Origin: Dendrocalamus latiflorus
Lineage: Eukaryota; Streptophyta; Magnoliopsida; Poales; Poaceae
NCBI GenBank assembly: GCA_017311315.1
Contig: CM029653.1
Span: 41,479,122 to 41,543,121 of the forward strand
Direction: 5' to 3'
Length of the DNA: 64,000 bases
Below are positions 52,977 to 64,000 of this stretch, piece after piece (the first letter of the stretch is position 1; every line of letters starts with the position of its first letter). The position numbers were made by a program, and so were the translations under genes. Below the pieces are notes generated by a model. That model searched no databases, was not told where the DNA came from, and saw only the letters and a program-made list of their open reading frames with translations.

Positions 52977-53585
52977 CACTACCGGGTTCAGCAGCTTTGC
53001 CGAGTGCCGGTGGCACTCGGCAAAGCCCGAAAAACACTCGGCAAAGTCTTTGCCGAGTGCCACCCACGGCATAGCTCACACGTCATAGTTTCTGACGGCA
53101 AAGAGCTCTTTGCCGAGAGCTTTTCATCGAGCACTCGGCAAAGCCTTTGCCGAGTGCCGAAACAAACCCTCGGCAAAAAAGGGACAGTGGACGGCGAGAA
53201 CACGGTGACGGCGTCGTTTGCCGAGTGCCAGGACGGAATGGCACTCGGCAAAGATTTAAACTTTGCCGAGTGTCATGGTGAAGACACTCGGCAAAGATTT
53301 AAACTTTGCCGAGTGTCATGGTAAAGACACTCGGCAAAGTTTAAAACTTTGCCGAGTGTTTTTACCATGACACTCGGCAAAATAACAACACTCGGCATAG
53401 TACGTTCCCAGAATGCCCAGGAACGTTACTTTGCCGAGTGTTTTTACCATGACACTCGGCAAAATCACAACACTCGGCATAGTACGTTCCCAGAATGCCC
53501 AGGAACGTTACTTTGCCGAGTGTTTTTACCATGACACTCGGCAAAGCCTCCCTTTGCCGAGTGTAACACTCGGCAAAGTGGCCAA
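52977..53585. repeat. CACTA subterminal repeats, 3' side of element
   Basis: About 25 copies of GCCGAGTG or its complement as hairpin pairs, including an 82-bp tandem repeat near 53348-53540. These are the probable TNPA-like binding sites. Confidence 0.85.
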
Positions 53586-53801
53586 AAACTGCCAATTTTA
53601 ATTGTTTATTGCACCCCACTCAAACAAATCACAATATATCACAGATATATCAACAATATATCACAAAGTAATCACCACAAGTGTCATTCACAACCATTTA
53701 TCAAGTGCAACCATAATATATCACATATAATGCAAATCCAAGTATCATTCACCAAGTATCAACCACAATATTCACAATAAACATCACAACCACAATAAAC
53801 A

Positions 53802-55870
53802 TCACCCCGACTGATGTGGTGGGTCATGAGGCACATTATTCGAAGCCGCCGATTGATTCTGCACAAAGGAGAAGAGATTGCATGTGTGAGACAAGATTTA
53901 AATTAGGAACATACAAACTTAAACATTCATACTCCACTAGAAAAACTCACAGGAGTAGCTGCAGGAGGAGGTGGAGGGAATAGCTCCGGTGGCAGAGGTT
54001 GACCCATCCTCTCGCCAAGACTTTGCATCCACTGAAACATCTGCTCCATCCTCTGCCGCTCGGCCTCATTCCTCTGCCGATCGGCCTCCATCCTCGCCGC
54101 CATCTCCTCCCGTAGCCTCTTCTCTTCTTCCAGCTGGGCCTACAATATTTCACCCCAATGTTACAATGCAAAGCAAAGGTATGTAAAAATTAATGAACGA
54201 CGAATAAAACAGAAATAACCTGGAGTGCCTCCATCCGGGACTGTGCAGTGTCCGGCCGTGGGCGTATGGCCGGGCTTGAGCTCGTGCTCCTCGCTCGAAT
54301 CTGGGAGAGAGTGGGAGTAGTGGCCGTGTCGAGTGTGCTGTCGCCAATCCAGTACCGCCCATGCTTCTTGCCTCCTCCCACCCTCATGACGACTTCTCCA
54401 TCAAGGTCCTGGGTGCTCGGATCGTACTCTGGCCCATGGACCGCCCTTGCCATCGATGTGTACTCACTGAGGCGGCTGTGGACGGTCGCATTGCTGTACA
54501 CCGAGGGCGGGTCCTCCGGGTTGTAGTCGACGTCGGACGTCGCCTTGCCCTTGTGGGCCAAAGCCCATGCCTTGAACTGGGAGCAAGGCTGGCCACCATG
54601 TGACGACGACTGCGGAAAAAACAGCAAGATGATTAGAAATTATGCAGAATTGAGCGTTATAATAAAGAAATGAATTCGCGTACCCATGTAGCCGCGAATT
54701 CGTCGAGGCTACGGTTGCCTTGATGGTGTGGTGCACCTGGCATCATCAAACGCCGCTCTCGGCAAGCGTTGTGCGTCTCCTCCCACTCGGCGGCGCACCA
54801 CTTGTCCACCATCTGTGCCCAGCACTGGAGATGCTGGGCGCACCACCACGGAGGCACCTACACGTCATCAAGTATATGACATATGAGAAGATCAAATTAA
54901 GCGTACTTAATCTTAGAAAAAATCAGTATTAATGTTCTATATTTACCTGCATGTATTCTTCCCGGGTCAGCCTCATGTTTCTTGCTTGAGTTTTGTTGAT
55001 CTTCGCTCCAAGGTAGGTAGCGTTGTATGTTACGATGGCCTGGACGCGCGCCTCGTAATGCATGTCCTTCACGAGTTTAGAACAGGCTTTGTGAGCCACA
55101 CTAGCCGCCTTGGCCTCATATCCATCCTGGCATCTGAAGAAATCCTGCATATAGACACGATGTATCCAGTCATTATTTCAAGAATGTCCAATGAATGCGA
55201 TGTATTGAGCAATGTAGTGCGAGGAAGACTTACCCACAGCTCGGCCGTCACCCGCTGCGCCTTGTTGGCGAATACCCTGCCATCCCGATCTGGTAAATCG
55301 GGGAAGGCGACGTAGTGGTCCCACGTGTAGGCCGGCTCCTGCCCTCCGCCAAACGCAACCAGGCCAGGGAAGTGTAGCCTGCACAAAAGACCCAGGATGC
55401 CATTGACATGGCGTTTGTGATCACCTGCAGCCACAAGCGTCCAACCCCTGCCCAAGTGATTAAGATAAATTATTAGTTTCTATTGTGATTTTCAACATAT
55501 CAAATGAAAAAGTAGTGATAACATCTAAAGTTACTTACCTAGCCCCAGTGGGTCGAATCAGCGGGCGTCTCTCATGAGGTATCGGTCGCCTCGGGAGGGT
55601 CGAGGGACCTCGCAACCAAACACCCGACGAACCAGAGGAAGCGGAACCCCCTGCCGCCTCCTCCTCCTGCTCCTGCTCCTGCTCCTCCTCCTCCTCCTCC
55701 TCCTCCTGCTCCTCCTCCCGCTCCCGCTCCTCCTCCCGCTCCTCCTCCCGCTCCCTCTCAAGAGTGCTCCTGCTCCTGCTCCTGCTCCTCCTACTCCTGC
55801 TCCCCGACTGCTCAGCTGCATCGGGCCGTCTTTGGTAAAGCGACCTGACGTTCCTCATACCGCCCACCAT
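53802..55870 (-). CDS. TNPA-like CACTA accessory protein (plant transposase, Ptta/En/Spm type), 7 exons, 517 aa
   Basis: Exons on minus: 55870-55539, 55447-55234, 55144-54947, 54857-54684, 54609-54220, 54139-53951, 53858-53802. Each has GT-AG borders and the total of 1554 nt stays in frame. Residues 1-110 are Ser/Arg then Glu-rich, encoded by a CTC microsatellite. Exons 2-5 form the plant transposase (Ptta/En/Spm) domain, with DDFFRCQDGYEAKA-like, NPEDPPSVYSNATVHSRL and GRYWIGDSTLD segments. Exon 6 is a coiled coil (MEADRQRNEAERQRMEQM) and the end is Pro-rich. In maize En/Spm the analogous protein binds the subterminal repeats and brings the ends together; that role is inferred here. A 5' UTR intron may end at TTGCAG just before 55885. 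Confidence 0.85.
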
Positions 55871-55991
55871 CTTTGTTCAATCACCTGCAATTAAAAAGAG
55901 TAAACCAATAAGCACAGATAAACAAGACGTACTTAGAAAGAGATGCAAAATAAACAAAACATAATTAGAAAATAACAAAATATTACATGTA

Positions 55992-58900
55992 TTAGAAATA
56001 ATCATCATGATCGGGATTAGCTGGATCATAAGTCTCATCATCAGTATCAGCCATATCCATATAATCAACACTATTCGAAGGAGCAATGTTGTCATCACTG
56101 TCATTGCCTAAATGTAATCGCTGAAGTAATTCTAAGTCCTTCACATTTTGAACCTCATCTCCAGCGTCCTCGTCAACAACCCTTTCATTGTCTACTTCCA
56201 TTCCGATCGCTTCGGTTAAGTCTATCTCAAAACTCCCTTCTAGCCCCTCTTCTTGAAAGAACTCTCCGTCATATGTGTTTGGGTCAAAGTTGTAATCTTC
56301 ATTGTTTGGGACAGGTAGTTTACCGTGTGGCGATACCTTGTACACAACATCCCAACCCTTAAGACGGTCATCTTTTTGGCATGGGTATGAGAGATAATAA
56401 ACTTGCGTGGCCTGTTGAGCCACAATATACACATCGTCTCCTGGTAAGACGGATGACTGTCGAATTTCGACTAGCCCAAGATTAGGGGTCCGTCTCGTTA
56501 CTTCAGGATCAAACCAATGGCATTTGAATATGACAGGATTAAGAGGTTTGCAACCATGAAACGTGAGTTCGTATATTTCTTCAATTATTCCATAATACTC
56601 GACCCCATCAAGGCCAGGCGTAAAAACTCCGGTATTTGTGGTTCTTCGATTGGGCCGACTCTGCTCATGTCTTGTTGTGTGAAAGCGATATCCATTCACG
56701 TCATAACCGGTAAATGAGCTTACCCTATAGGCACAGCCATCGGCAACCTGTCTCAACTCGGCACTCATAGACGCATCGGTTTGGCCCTGCAAGCTCAAGC
56801 AGGATAGTTCGTTATATTATTCGCCCGTACGAGCAACTTGTAATGTCAAACTAAGTACGAGCTAAATTGGACAGTACCTTCTGTTTGAACCAAGAAATGA
56901 AATCGGGCATTCCAGCTCCCGCACCCTGGCTAAGAAGGGTCTCAGCTTCCTGCGGGGTAGGTTCCCTTGATTCACGCCAGAATTGATGATGAAATTCCCT
57001 ACACCAACGAGAAACAAGGGGGTTGGATGCAGAATAGTGACTACTCGAGAACAAGTTTGTTGACAACTTACCGCATGTACGGCTCCACTTCGGAAAGGTT
57101 GTTCAACACATATAGCATGATAGTGCGCCACTCTTCATGTTTCAAGGTCTTGGGGGTCGCATCACTTGCACTTCCGAGTTGCCCTCGGAAAATACTGAGG
57201 TTCGATTCATTTTCGCCAGCATTGTAACGAGGGGGTGGATTGTGCACGCTAGGAAGGTTGTCACCATAGTACGTTGTTGTGAAGTTTGACACCTCCTCCA
57301 AAATGTATGCCTCTGCAACGGAAGCCTCAATTTTGCATTTATTTTTACATTTAGTTCGATGAACCTTTAGACATCTCTCAATTGGATAGCACCAACGGCC
57401 CTGCACGGGCCCCCCCATTCGTGCCTCATACGGGAGGTGCAAAATCAAATGCTGCATCGGATTGAAGAAGCCGGGTGGAAAGATCTTCTCCAACTTACAG
57501 AGCAACACAGGTGCCATTCTTTCCAAGTCTGCAATCACGGTCCGAGATAACTCCTTGGCACAAAGCTGGCGGAAGAAATTGCTCAACTCTGCCAGCACTA
57601 GCCAGACATGCTCAGGAACATAGCCTCGAACCATCACCGGAAGAAGCCGCTCAAGCCATATGTGGTAGTCATGACTCTTGAGCCCATTGATTCGCATAGT
57701 AGATAAGTTCACTCCCCTCCTCAGATTCGCTGCATACCCATCAGGGAACATTAACGTTTGGAACCATTGTAGTACTTCCCTCCTTTGGGGCCTGGTCAAG
57801 GCGAATTCGGCCTTAGGCTTTCTCCATGTCCTGCCGCCTCTAGGAGGCTTCATTTCTTGCTTTGGTCTATCGCATAACGTTGCCAGATCCACTCTAGCCT
57901 TAATGTTGTCCTTTGTCTTATCAGGAATGTCCATGATTGTTGCCCAAAGTGCCTCGGCGACATTCTTTTCAGTGTGCATTACATCAATGTTATGTGGAAG
58001 AAGAAGGTCATCAAAATAGGGGAGCCTCAACAAGCCCGACTTATGAGTCCACGCATGTTGCTCACCATATCCCACAAAACCACCTTCTTCTTGATTGACC
58101 TCGAGAGCATCTATCTGAGCACGAACCGCGGCACCGGTCATCATCTGCGATGCAGGGTCTATAACTACGACACCTTTCGTAAAGTTCTTGATGTCTCGTC
58201 TGAATGCATGGTCAAGAGGGAGGAATTGTCGATGTTTGTCGAACGAAGAATACTTGCCACCCTTCAGCAACCAAATGAACTTCAGAGCTACCTTGCATAC
58301 TGGGCATGGGAACTTCCCGTGAACACACCAGCCGCAGAATATCCCATACGCCGGGAAGTCATGCAGGGAGTAGTGGTACCAAACATGCATTTTGAAGTTT
58401 CTCTTTGTAGCTCGGTCGTATGTCCATACCCCTTCCTCCCAAGCACGGACCAATTCATCAATCACAGGCTCCATGAACACACCCATATTATTCCCCGGGT
58501 GTTCAGGAATAATCAACGACAAGAATATGTTCTGTCGTTGGAAGAGGACGCCGGGGGGGAGATTGAGGGGGATAACGAACACGGGCCAACAAGTGTATGG
58601 GGCGGCCATCATTCCATAAGGATTGAACCCATCTGTTGCCAGCGCAACACGTACATTACGAGCCTCTAGAGCTTTCTCACGATGAATCACATCAAAGTGG
58701 GTCCATGCTTCACCATCGGATGGATGTACCAGCTTCTCAGGATTGTATCGACGTCCATTTTTGTGCCATGTCATCTGTTTCGCAGTTTCCTCGGTCATGT
58801 ATAGCCGTTGGATCCTCGGTATGAACGGAAGGTACCGTAGGATTTTCACGGGGATCGCAAGCTGCCTCTTCTGACCATCACCAGAGTCCACCTCCAGGAA

Positions 58901-59608
58901 CCTAGAGGATCCACACTTTCCACAGTACTTTGCTTCCGCGTGTTCTTTCCTAAATAGGATGCACCCCTTCGGACAAGCATGTATCTGCTCATATGGCATC
59001 TTAAGTGCACGAAGGAGTTTCTTTGACTCGTACATGCTCTTTGGCAGAATGTGACCCTCCGGAAGCATGCTGCCAAAAACTGTCAACATAGCATCGAAGG
59101 CGTCTCGACTCAAGCTAAATTGGGACTTCAAGGCCATTACGCGTCCAATGCCATCTAGTTGAGAAACCTTCGTCTGGCCGTGAAGGGGTTTCTGTGCCGC
59201 AGACAACATGTCGTAATACGCCTTTGCGGTTGCCTCTGGCTCCTCCTCCCTACGTCCTTCAGCGAAGTGTGCTTCATGATAGTCATTTAACATGTCTCCT
59301 ACCCCGCCATCAGCATCATAATCCTCGACGCGTGGTCTCACGACCTCCTCTCTCATACGATCGGATTCACCGTGGTAGATCCACCGGGTATAGTCTGCCG
59401 TAAATCCAAACTTGCAAAGATGTTTACCCATGACCTCCTTTGTTTGTCGACGCGTGTTTGCACATCTGCTGCAGGGACACCAAGTGGCACGCGCTCCTTT
59501 AACCTTCGCAAATGCTAGTTCCAAGAAAGCATCGGTCTTCTCAATCCATTCATCGGACAACGAACCCTGACTTGAGCGGCCCGTGTACATCCACTCACGG
59601 TCATCCAT
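55992..59608 (-). CDS. TNP2-like CACTA transposase, 3 exons, 1150 aa
   Basis: Exons on minus: 59608-57072, 56998-56878, 56786-55992; GT-AG introns; 3453 nt in frame. Order: transposase-associated N-terminal domain (~4-80, with WCPCSRCAN), then the Transposase_21 catalytic domain (~320-530, with ATDGFNPYG and GFVGYGEQHAWTHKSG). The DUF4218-type region (~650-760) and, in exon 3, a DUF4216-type domain (SFTGYDVNGYRFHTTRHEQS) follow, with an acidic tail. It cuts the element at its CACTA ends. Length and domain order are normal for the family. The first codon MDDREWMY is the usual start. A 58-bp inverted repeat lies about 90 bp upstream. Confidence 0.9.
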
Positions 59609-59697
59609 CCTCTAACATATCAGGGAGTAATATAAGAATCAAATGCATCTACACGATCTTTCTCCTATCTAATAGGTGAAGATTGGTCCTAATCCCA

Positions 59698-59877
59698 CCC
59701 GAGGATGCGTAGATGAGGTTAGTTTCCATGCTCTACTCCTATCCGAGACAGAATTTCTCCAAATACACGTCCTGGCAGGGAGATTGTGTATCCGGAGAAC
59801 AACAGGGAGATGCTGCCGAAACTCTGTCACGGATCGGAGTAGACCATGGAAACTAACCCCATCTACGCATCCTCGGG
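59698..59877. repeat. Inverted repeat near the transposase start
   Basis: A 58-bp arm beginning CCCGAGGATGCGTAGATGAG (59698) is repeated in inverted form ending at 59877, with about seven mismatches and a ~62-bp spacer. Confidence 0.85.
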
Positions 59878-61118
59878 CTGTCCAAAAAACGTGGACAATT
59901 CGAAACAGATACAGTTATAGATATGCAAAGATCTGCATATTTCCAACCGTATCCCTTTCGAACGGGAGACGCCTAACTAGGTTTCGTAATCTATAACATG
60001 AATAATCTGCATAAATATGAAAAAAAAACAACTTAACTAACTACCTATTAACATATTCAACAAGATGAAGGTAAATGAACTTTCATAAATCATTATGCAG
60101 TTTTAACTTCTACGAAACCAATAGATTCTAACTGTCAGAGCTAGCAACAATCCTTACTCAATAGTAACTATTTACTTCTATGTTTGTTTACAACAGATGG
60201 CCTTAATTTTTAGCTGACACAACCCTTTTCTACAGTGGATTCATGTCACATGTTACGTGTCTCCCCCATCTCACTGCACCGAGATGGCAGCCTATCCCTC
60301 CTCACTCTAGTCCTTTTATCTGTGTCTACGACAGCCTATCTCTTCTCTCTCCTGTCCCTTGCCTACCCCAACATCATATCATATACTTGTAGGTTCCATT
60401 CGTACAGCTATTTAAATTCTATGCAGTTCAAACTATTCAAATGAAACGTGTCATTTGATGGCTTAATCGTCTCATTTATAATTTTCTTTATTCGAGGTGT
60501 TAGCTGGCATAACATATATATCAAATGTTGTCTATCTTAATAACTGAACTAATTTGCAATTTTCTGTAAGAAACAAACAACAGTGTGGCTTTCAATTGTC
60601 TACTCGCATTAACACAAATTCTTCAATTGCAATTAAATGAAGAATGTGTATATTGTCTTAATAAGAATGCTAATCACTGTCTGTGTGTACATATATATGA
60701 ACTGATCAGATAGGTTAGTATTACACTAGTATTACACTATAACATCAATTGAGCTAGCTTGCATATTCATTCGTTCGACAATGGATTTGTTTTCCTTATA
60801 ATCAACTACAAACACAAACTCACTACTTCCAACAAATGCAAATACACAACTGATCCACTCTACAACATCAAAGGCTATCATTTTTCACTAATAATCCAAA
60901 CAAAAAATAGAAATATTACTGACATAGCGGCAATGATTCCCTAAAGCTTCTGACTGCCCCTTCTATGGGAACAGATAAATGCCCTAAATGGTGATTAAGT
61001 CCCATTGGCAGTTATTTCCCTAATGATTTTAATCTAAATTTGCTATGTGGGACACTTTCAGCACAGTGAACAGCTAGAATATGTACTTCAATCTATATTT
61101 GCTCAAGAACATATATAC

Positions 61119-61625
61119 TTCAACCGGAGGCGCGGCGGAGGCGACGGCCGGAGGAGACCACACCGAAGGCGCGGCGGAGGCGACGAGCGGAGGAGACCAC
61201 CGGAGGCGCGGCGGGAGGCGACGGCCGGAGGAGACCACCAGAGGCGTGGCGGAGGCGACGGGCGGAGGCGAGGCACGGCGACGGGCGAGGCGGCGGGCGA
61301 GGCAGCGGGCGAGGTGGCGCGCGAAGGTGAGGGCGTGAGGCGGCCGGCGAGGCGGAGGCGGCAGGAGGCGACGGGCGGAGGGAGGCGGGGCGGGGCGGCG
61401 GCGGGCGTGCGGCGCGGCGGCGGGCGTCCGGGGCGGGCGGGCGCGGGCGCGGCGGCGGGTGTGCGGGGCGCGCGGGGGCGGGGCGGCGGCGGGCGTGCGG
61501 GGCGCGCGGGGGCGGGGCGACGGCGGGCGTGCGGCGGGCACGGGCGCGGCGGCAGGTGTGCGGGGCGCGCGGGGGCGGGGCGGCGGCGGGCGTGCGGGGC
61601 GCGGGTGTTGCGTGTGTGAGCGTGG
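61119..61625. repeat. GC-rich tandem repeats in CACTA
   Basis: Units of about 33 bp (GGAGGCGCGGCGGAGGCGAC with GGCCGGAGGAGACCACC), then units of GGGGCGGCGGGCGTGCGGGG. CpG-dense on both strands. Confidence 0.75.
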
Positions 61626-61659
61626 CCGCGGGGAAACTATTAAGTTTTATGTTTGTATT

Positions 61660-62993
61660 GTTTGCCGAGTGCCCCCGATCGGGCACTCGGCAAACCCCTC
61701 CTCTTTGCCGAGTGCCCCCGATCGGGCACTCGGCAAACCCCTCCTCCTTTGCCGAGTGTCGCCCACAATGCACTCGGCAAATATCCTCCTTTGCCGAGTG
61801 TCGCCCACAAGACACTCGGCAAAGATATTTTTTTTAATACAACTCCTTTCCTCTCTATCTTTTCCATAGCGTGTTTTACAAATTTGTTCGAATGTACTTC
61901 GAAAATGCCTTGTCAAATTCACTCAACAATGCATATTCGATGCTTCTACGAATATTAGACCATTATTTCATGCAGTTATAGCTCAAATTTAATTTATATC
62001 AAATAAATTCTATAATTGCAGTTGCAGTTTAAAAATTAAAATTGTCAAATGGATCCGAAAAATTACCAAAATTTCACATGAAACAATCTCTGTTGTCTAT
62101 TGCCTGTACAAAAAGTTTTGTAGTCAAACCACAATTCGACCGTCAGTTTGACTCCAAATCTTACCGGATCCGTCTCAACTCTGGGCTTCTTCATCATAAT
62201 TGCTTCAGTTTGTAAGCATCGTACGTGACAACTTATGCGAAATCTTATCAATTTTTTACCACAGCCTCCACGTATAATATCATGACATCTTGACAAATCT
62301 CATGATTTTCAGACTTCGTTTGCTTTTTTTCAAATTTAAAAACCATTCGGCCACACGTTTGTGGTCGTGTTTCCTGAACAAGATGTTCGAAATTCCTTTT
62401 CATTTAACAGGTAAGGCCTCAAACCGGGCTGAATAACATGAATATCATTTTTCTACTCATTTTTTTTTATTATTTGAATCACTTGCAGTTCAAATTTGAC
62501 TTGATTCAAAAAATTGCTTGAAATGCAATTAATTAATTAAATATACCAAACAAATACAAAAATATACCAAATTTTAACATGGAGTACCATATTTTGTATG
62601 TGGAGAGTAGAAAAAGTTTGAAGGGTAGGAGAGGAAAAGGTTTTTATTTTTTTGCCGAGTGGCGCAAACAAAACACTCGGCAAAAATATCTTTGCCGAGT
62701 GTCAGCTCCAGACACTCGGCAAAGATCTAACGGCGGCGGCTAACATCTAACAAACGGCGGTTGGTGCCGAGTGTTTTATTTTTGCCGAGTGTTTTCGTGT
62801 TAGCACTCGGCAAAAAGCTTATTTTGCCGAGTGTCTAATATTCAGCACTCGGCAAAGATATTTTTGCCGAGTGTTTTATGTTCGCCGAGTGTCCCCATTA
62901 AGGCACTCGGCAAAGTCGTTGTTTACCGAGTGCCCGATGGATTGCACTCGGCAAAACTCCGGACACTCGGCATATAGGAGCTTTCCGGTAGTG
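61660..62993. repeat. CACTA subterminal repeats, 5' side of element
   Basis: Two clusters (61660-61825 and 62650-62993) of TTTGCCGAGTG pairs, separated by AT-rich DNA (61826-62650). The end is ...GAGCTTTCCGGTAGTG. Confidence 0.85.
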
Positions 62994-62996
62994 TGT

Positions 62997-63240
62997 GGTC
63001 ATATCGCTGGGACTGGAAGAGCTACAGTTGTGTTACAAATAAGAACTCGAATAATCATCGAGGAGTTTCCCAAAATCAACATGAATCTCATAAGTTTCAA
63101 AGATATTCGCTAGAATGGCTTTCACTTGGACACAAAGGAAGAGATTGGTTCAAAATTCCTTCTCGTCACTAAGAGAGCGGATTATAATGAGGAAAATATA
63201 GAATAGAGAATCTTCCTAGTTTTCCATCCGAATTGCACTA
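62997..63240 (+). pseudogene. Decayed copia polyprotein, continuation after CACTA
   Basis: The forward strand reads TRIIIEEFPKINMNLISFKD then, after a stop, NGFHLDTKEEIGSKFLLVTK. This is the part of copia polyproteins just downstream of the protease, before integrase. It continues the gag remnant left of the CACTA element. Confidence 0.6.
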
Positions 63241-64000
63241 CACATCTATCAAATGTGATAATCAATATGTTGTGATGAATAGAGCCATGTCCTACAGAAG
63301 ACAAAAGAACGTGTCAATCTCCATGTACAATGCACAATAGAAATATGAATAAATTTAAAATGCATGCATCGTTACATTGCAAACCATTCTTTTATTGAAA
63401 CGACAAACATCATTACATAGATCATCTTTACCTTACAAATAATATTCATTTCAAAACATAAAACATCCATTTCGCAAATCAATTAATTGAAACGAAAACA
63501 AGCAAATATAGTATGAAACATAGTACACATTTTATTTTTATTAAGATTAGAGCCTACCATTACAAAAACAGACAGACAAACAACAAACAATAAGGAGGAG
63601 GGGAACAACAAACAGGTTGCCCATCTAGCTAACACAACAAGAACAGAGAAAAGCAAAGATCCTCTATGCCTAGGCCTTCTCGCCCCTGATGCAGCGCACG
63701 AGCTGGATGTCTTTGACGCCCACTATCGTCGGCGTTGATTGAGGCTACCTTGTGCATCGTCTGCTTCGTGGGGCTATTATGGTATGGGTCAAGGAGGAGG
63801 AGCAGGAGAACAGCAAGGAGGAAGAGAACAACAAAAAGGAGAACAGAAAGGAGACTAGGTTCTGATGATTATTTATAGGGGAGGGAGTGCGAAATTTTTT
63901 GGTGCAGGGACGGAAAGGTGGAGCTACAATCCGTGGGGTGAGGATTGATGGATTTCTATTGGCTAGGATTGGGTTGAGGAGAATCGATGGGCCCAGCGGT
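63241..64000. other. Mostly non-coding flank
   Basis: Apart from the histone scrap at 63670-63729 I see no gene. An AGGAGGAGGAGCAGGAG purine-rich stretch is at 63793-63850 and a TTATTTATAG motif near 63871. Confidence 0.35.
63670..63729 (-). pseudogene. Histone H3 C-terminal fragment
   Basis: The minus strand encodes TIVGVKDIQLVRCIRGEKA and a TAG stop, matching the end of histone H3 (TIMPKDIQLARRIRGERA) with several changes. Upstream sequence loses the frame quickly. It is a short degenerate relic of a core histone gene. Confidence 0.6.

Larger units (their letters stand above)
59609..61660 (-). promoter_or_regulatory. 5' leader and upstream region of the CACTA transposase gene
   Basis: No coding sequence supported. 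It contains an inverted repeat (59698-59755 with 59819-59877), AT-rich DNA (60000-61100) and a GC-rich repetitive block (61119-61625) made of GGCGGAGGCGACG and GGCGGCGGGCGTGCGG units that may act as the promoter. Frames within the GC-rich block are low-complexity. Confidence 0.5.
52977..62993 (-). mobile_element. CACTA (En/Spm) DNA transposon, 10,017 bp, structurally complete
   Basis: The left end CACTACCGGGTTCAGC and the inverted right end CACTACCGGAAAGCTCC give CACTACCGG termini, with the perfect 3-bp duplication TGT (52974-52976, 62994-62996). Subterminal arrays of TTTGCCGAGTG in both orientations occupy 52990-53580 and 61660-62990. Two minus-strand genes lie between: a TNP2-type transposase (exons 59608-55992) followed by a TNPA-like gene (exons 55870-53802). 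Both read through without stops or frameshifts, and all introns are GT-AG. It therefore has everything expected of an autonomous element. It inserted into a dead copia polyprotein. Confidence 0.95.

Noticed and set aside
55650..55780. CTC-repeat frames on the plus strand (poly-leucine)
   Set aside because: This is the reverse strand of the Glu-rich exon 1 of the TNPA-like gene.
58000..58670. Plus-strand frame of 231 codons within the transposase gene
   Set aside because: Shadow of the long, well-supported minus-strand transposase exon.

Overview
The window is nuclear DNA from a grass, most likely a panicoid one (sorghum, maize, Miscanthus, Setaria or Panicum type). The main clues are a CACTA transposon with 'TTTGCCGAGTG' subterminal repeats, an Au-type SINE, grass CNL resistance genes, spliced genes with GT-AG introns, and dense nesting of LTR retrotransposons. 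No bacterial, organellar or RNA-gene signal was seen. Species assignment is inference.

Layout. Positions 1-8.9 kb hold decayed host and transposon sequence: fragments of a plasma-membrane H+-ATPase-like pseudogene split by a 3.1-kb solo LTR (target duplication AAACT), a coiled-coil NLR fragment, a G-rich hAT-like element, a copia gag remnant, a 144-bp mini-MULE, and an LTR that abuts a truncated NLR. From 8.9 to 29.9 kb lies an inverted duplication. Each arm carries a CNL gene followed by a 5' fragment of plastid D-3-phosphoglycerate dehydrogenase. The left CNL has lost its first ~240 residues; the right one (26278-29865, minus) is full length at 1195 aa. Between the arms are a young copia element (14302-20778, duplication GCTGC), a TRIM-like element, a 5'-truncated LINE and several MITEs. 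From 30.4 to 32.0 kb there is a non-autonomous Mutator-like element upstream of the intact CNL. From 33.3 to 40.7 kb there is a large non-coding LTR retrotransposon derivative (LARD) packed with minisatellites.

The region 41.8-50.4 kb holds the clearest ordinary host gene. It is a 15-exon minus-strand gene for an 835-aa coiled-coil protein of unknown function, and every exon boundary can be read from the sequence. A 1.9-kb LTR element with two identical LTRs sits 47 bp past its stop codon, and MITEs lie in one intron and in its promoter. From 50.9 to 63.2 kb a decayed copia element is interrupted by a structurally complete 10,017-bp CACTA element (52977-62993, duplication TGT). This carries two uninterrupted spliced genes: a TNP2-type transposase and a TNPA-like accessory protein. 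The last kilobase has a histone H3 C-terminal scrap.

How the parts relate: elements with complete ends (CACTA, copia, the 1.9-kb LTR element, the Mutator-like element) are recent insertions into an older NLR-rich area. The non-autonomous elements must have used enzymes supplied in trans. The most notable mechanistic signal is in the copia element. A start codon inside the 5' LTR can be spliced over a 1275-nt intron, which contains the primer-binding site, directly in frame with gag.
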